DNA from: Pelargonium nanum
Taxonomy: Eukaryota; Streptophyta; Magnoliopsida; Geraniales; Geraniaceae
DNA: 22,783 nt
Assembly (NCBI GenBank): GCA_036897485.1
Contig: JAYMTF010001536.1
Location: 1 to 22,783 of the forward strand
Direction: 5' to 3'
This document shows, piece after piece, positions 18,469-22,783 of the stretch. The translations under genes were made by a program, and so were the position numbers. The notes beneath the pieces were generated by a model that had not been told where the DNA came from, ran no database searches, and worked only from the letters and a program-made list of their open reading frames with translations. Each line of letters opens with the position of its first letter. Position 1 is the first letter of the stretch.

Positions 18469-19560
18469 TTTGTTTTATATAACTGTTTTTATTTCCAACA
18501 ACTGGAGGACATTGTTGGTGAGCCTCAAACTGAAAGTCAAGTTGTTGAGACTCAAATTGAAGCTCAGGGAGATGCACCAGCTGCTGAGAAACCGCCAACA
18601 AGTAAGTCTTATGGACGTAAACCTTCTGATGAGAAAGCATGTAGATCTGCATTGGCTAAGATGTTGGTCATTGATGAATTACCATTTAAATTTGTTGAGG
18701 GTGAAGGGTTTAGACTTTTCATGGCAGTGTTAGAGGAATGCCTAAATGATTCTGGTTCTGATATGAGAATAATGGCATCTAGAATGAAAGAAAAATATGA
18801 TAAATATTGGGGCGATGTTAAGAAAATGAATTTATTAAGTTTCATAGCTAGAGGCTTTGATCCCAGAAATAAATTAGATTTTGTGTTGTATGTTGTTCAA
18901 AAAATGTATCCTTCTGATGTTGCAAATGAACTATCTGCTTTGATTACTTCTACTTTGACTGAACTGTTTGTTGATTACACAAGAATATACTTTGCTAGTC
19001 ATAAGAACAATGCATCAGCCTCACAATCCAATGTGAGTGTTGGTGACATTGACAAACCCAGATTGGGTGTTATGAATGCACAATTTAAGAAATTTAGAAG
19101 TGCTGATTATAATGTTAGATTTGAGCTGGATAGATATTTAAAAGAAGACTTGGAATCTGAGGTTGAGTCTGGTTTTGATCTACTTTATGGTGGAAGTACA
19201 ACAGTGGTAGGTTTCCAATTCTTTCTAAAATAGCCAGAGATATTTTAGCAATACTTATTTCAACTGTCAAGTGAGTCTGCTTTTAGTACTGGTGGTCGTG
19301 TCTTGAATGATTTTAGAAGCTCCTTAACACCTAGAATAGTTAAAGCTTTGATTCTTACCCAAGATTGGATAATAAACTCTGCGACACCTATGAGATTGGA
19401 GGATGACATGTTGAACATAGAGCAATTAGAAGATGGTGAGTATTTAATCTTACTGTTTATGATTTGAGTTTATTTAATTCATTCCACATGTGTACTAATT
19501 TATATTTATTTGCATGCAGAATTTGCAGCTCTTGGAATCGAGCAACTTTTTCAAATATGA
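18469..19560 (+). mobile_element. Broken hAT transposase (RICESLEEPER-like), internally deleted
   Basis: An open frame from 18469 to 19233 reads an acidic N-terminus, then ACRSALAKMLVIDELPFKFV EGEGF (the conserved hAT stretch after the BED finger). It passes within a few residues to CLNDSGSDMRIMASRMKEKY DKYWG, which in intact relatives lies several hundred residues later. Most of the catalytic core is therefore deleted; the BED finger also seems absent. The hAT dimerisation region follows: WWKYNSGRFPILSKIARDIL needs a frame change near 19185, and SESAFSTGGRVLNDFRSSLT needs another near 19270. A GT-AG intron at 19436-19519 before the last residues is intact. It cannot encode active transposase. 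It is a plain DNA transposon fossil. Confidence 0.9.
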
Positions 19561-19974
19561 AGTTTGGACTTTTCACTTGGTGGGAAGACATCATGGATCC
19601 TGAATTTTGATAGTTCCATTTTACATTGCTTTATTTGTAGGAACTTTATGCATTGATACACTATGTACTTGGATTTATGTTATCTATTAATTTGATATTG
19701 AGGTTAGGGAGAATCCAATAGGAGTAGGGATGTTTTTTCATCATTAGGTTGTGACCAACATGCAAACCTTTGGCTATACAAGTTGATCCCTTCCTAATAG
19801 TTTTTTCATCCATAGGATAGTTTTGGATATCCCTTTCCTCATAACTTTGTTAAATTAAGTATCGGATTTATTATATATGTTTCATGTTTTATTCATAATC
19901 GTTGAATTTGGGCCCCTAAAGCCTGTTATTTATGAATTTGGGCCTTCAAATTTGGGCCTAGTTATTAGGAGCGG
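19561..19974. other. AT-rich DNA downstream of the hAT remnant
   Basis: No coding pattern. May be the 3' part of the hAT element if its terminus is the CACCCCTA end at 20141. A GTAGGGATGTT string near 19723 weakly resembles a hAT tip but has no matching target duplication. Confidence 0.5.
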
Positions 19975-20141
19975 ATGGTTCAATAAAACCGCGGTTAAAA
20001 CCGCAAACCGCATAGTAAAAAACCGAAAAAAATTAACCATGAACGGTTGGTAAACGGGCTTCAAAATATCAACCCACACTGAGCGGGGCGGTTCTACAAA
20101 TTGGGCCACGGGGCGGTTCGCCCGCCCGTGAACACCCCTAG
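19975..20141. mobile_element. hAT-like terminal region ending in CACCCCTA
   Basis: Unlike its surroundings this stretch is GC-rich and built from short repeats of AACCGC, GGCGGTT and their complements, ending GTGAACACCCCTA at 20141. Sub-terminal GGCGGTT clusters and a TAGGGGTGT-type tip are typical of plant hAT elements. It could be the right end of the element carrying the transposase remnant about 400 bp upstream, or a separate non-autonomous copy. No matching left tip or 8-bp target duplication was found. Confidence 0.6.
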
Positions 20142-20717
20142 TTTTGATAAGGAATGACACATGAATAAAGTGCATATAATCCAAACATGTTAAAAAAAAT
20201 TATATTACTTTACTTAGTATTACTAACTAGGTAAATCATAGATTGCACTAGATCAAGGTGTGAAATCGTCTAAAATAAATTAATATGAATACATCATTTT
20301 GTACAAATAAAAATAACAATGATTATTTAAGTGATTTATTTAAATTGAATTTAGTATTAGAAGTGAGTGGACAAATAAATTTAATGTGTACTCGGTTGAG
20401 CTACACAACAAGGAACAATTCTTTATTTTTAACCTCAAACCTCACTCCATATTGTCGACAAGAAAACTCAAACCCGAAATCTCAAAGAAAAATTCAAAAT
20501 ATTCAAACCGTCCATCATGTTTTGTTATGTACATTAAATCCTTAAACGATCTATTTTCTAGACAAACTATATTAAAACGCTAATGGGCTGGGTGCATAGC
20601 ATTAATAAATGTAACAATTGGTACAAGAAAACAATATTTCACATTTAATATAAGCAATTTGATTCATGACAAAAGACTATTCTTACAAGTAATACGCACC
20701 TAGCGCATTTTAGCAAA
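20142..20717. other. Intergenic DNA upstream of RPS29
   Basis: AT-rich, no gene pattern. A TGGGCT (site II-like) motif at about 20584-20589 lies some 130 bp before the probable transcription start and may act in RPS29 expression. Confidence 0.55.
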
Positions 20718-20742
20718 TTAGGGTTTGAGGGAGCTATAAATA
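20718..20742 (+). promoter_or_regulatory. RPS29 core promoter: telo-box and TATA box
   Basis: TTAGGGTTT (telo-box) at about 20718-20726 is followed by TATAAATA at 20735-20742. A second telo-box, TTAGGGTTTT, lies in the leader at about 20809-20818. Telo-boxes combined with site II motifs are the known promoter signature of plant ribosomal protein genes. Transcription probably starts near 20765-20770, giving a leader of about 80 nt before the ATG at 20848. Confidence 0.75.
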
Positions 20743-20847
20743 CCAATTTTGTCTCACATTTTGGCTCCTCACCGTCCTCCTGCAAAGAGTCAGTCAAGCA
20801 ATCGGCGATTAGGGTTTTGGTTCTCGGAGCAGCACCAGAAGACAATC

Positions 20848-22003
<1,156 letters not shown>

Positions 22004-22783
22004 TGGATTTGAAAGCCAATGCAAAGATCAGAGGATTTTGCTCAATTTTAATTTGCTTAGTGTTTGTTTTTATGGTTCAAAGGAACATGATTTTGTTGGA
22101 TTTGGTTAATGTAATGTTGAATTATAATTGATTTTTGGAACTATACTCTATCTATACTATTTGGAATCAGCTTGCCATATGTAGCCATGTAGGACCTGAT
22201 CATTGAATTTTTGGTCCTCTTTTGCAATGGTATGATGTCTACTCCGCAACTTAGTGAAGATTATGAGCTTATTTTTGAAGCCTCCGAAAGCTAACTTAAC
22301 ATTATTGTTGTAAATTAGGGTGATACATTAAGCAGTGTAGCTAAGTTCCATGCGGTCATCGCTTGGATGAACCACTCGTGTGATTGGGGAGCAAATTTAT
22401 AACGAAAAAGTCTGAGGCGGAGTACAAAAGGGCGGGGCCGAGCCGAGCCTTAACAATTTTAGGCTAGATTTGGCTCAGTTACACCCCTACTTATCAGAAG
22501 GCTCTGCCCATACGAGGCTAGGGAGCTAACCTCGACTGTATTGACACTCAGGAGTACAATATGCTTCATACGATGAAAAGTACATGATATGATGACTCTT
22601 TTTGTTGTATCACTTTGTCTTCGGTATCGTTTGGCAACATTAAAGTAAATTTTTTCGGAAGATTAACTTTCATGGGAAAATTGACAAAGGCATTTGACAC
22701 ATCGGAAAGTGAAAGGAAAATGCAGAATCCTGAGTTGTAGAAAGTGAATATTACGTTTGGCTAAAAATTGCAAAAAAGAGGTA
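22004..22783. other. RPS29 3' region and intergenic DNA to the window edge
   Basis: The first part is the RPS29 3' UTR; poly(A) site not fixed. Beyond about 22330 the base composition changes to a short GC-rich island (listed separately), then AT-rich sequence with two CGTTTGGC motifs (near 22628 and 22753). No gene is seen. Confidence 0.55.
22395..22489. mobile_element. Second hAT-like terminal sequence
   Basis: GC-rich stretch with GGGCGGGGCCGAGCCGAGCC and GGCTCAG motifs ending TTACACCCCTA at about 22488. This is the same kind of tip as at 20141 but with a different sub-terminal sequence. No partner end is visible, so only one terminus of a degenerate element is claimed. Confidence 0.45.

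Noticed and set aside
20360-20480. Possible second tRNA or SINE (GTGTACTCGGTTGAGCTACA, and GGGTTTGAGTTTTC on the minus strand)
   Set aside because: No cloverleaf can be drawn, the two box-like strings are on opposite strands, and no tail or flanking repeat is visible.

Overview
The window is nuclear DNA of a flowering plant, most likely a eudicot. The evidence is AT-rich intergenic DNA, GT-AG introns of about 80 to 1,760 bp, a plant-type tRNA-Val gene, plant SINEs and MITEs, and six intron-bearing genes whose products match plant families. I cannot name the species. No bacterial, organellar or viral block is seen.

Layout. 1-2290: intergenic DNA with a foldback MITE (210-656) and a minus-strand SINE (1791-1937). 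2442-5080 (+): four-exon Mpv17/PMP22 membrane protein with a small Stowaway-like MITE in intron 1. 5635-6618 (-): single-coding-exon SAGA subunit ADA1, with a 5' UTR intron that holds a 141-bp tandem duplication. 7322-7395 (-): tRNA-Val(AAC), just upstream of the ADA1 leader exon. 8456-10620 (-): PUT5-like polyamine transporter, with a foldback MITE in its coding intron. 11715-14779 (+): six-exon sulfhydryl oxidase ERV1. 15423-17505 (-): 149-aa stand-alone ZnF-UBP protein resembling the HDAC6 ubiquitin-binding finger; its large intron holds an Au-type SINE and a 164-bp tandem array. 18469-19560 (+): internally deleted, frameshifted hAT transposase. 20848-22003 (+): ribosomal protein eS29/uS14 (RPS29) with a telo-box/TATA promoter. 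The window ends in intergenic DNA with a second hAT-like terminal sequence.

The genes are housekeeping genes and form no pathway: mitochondrial/peroxisomal membrane protein, transcription coactivator, transporter, mitochondrial oxidative folding, ubiquitin binding, translation. Pairs are convergent (Mpv17/ADA1 and ERV1/ZnF-UBP) or divergent (PUT5/ERV1).

I found no clear new gene system. The most unusual structure is in the ZnF-UBP intron: the 164-bp repeat unit appears to consist of the 5' head of an adjacent SINE fused to its flank, so a SINE edge seems to have been amplified in tandem. Exon boundaries come from splice signals, reading frame and family resemblance recalled from memory; no database search was run.
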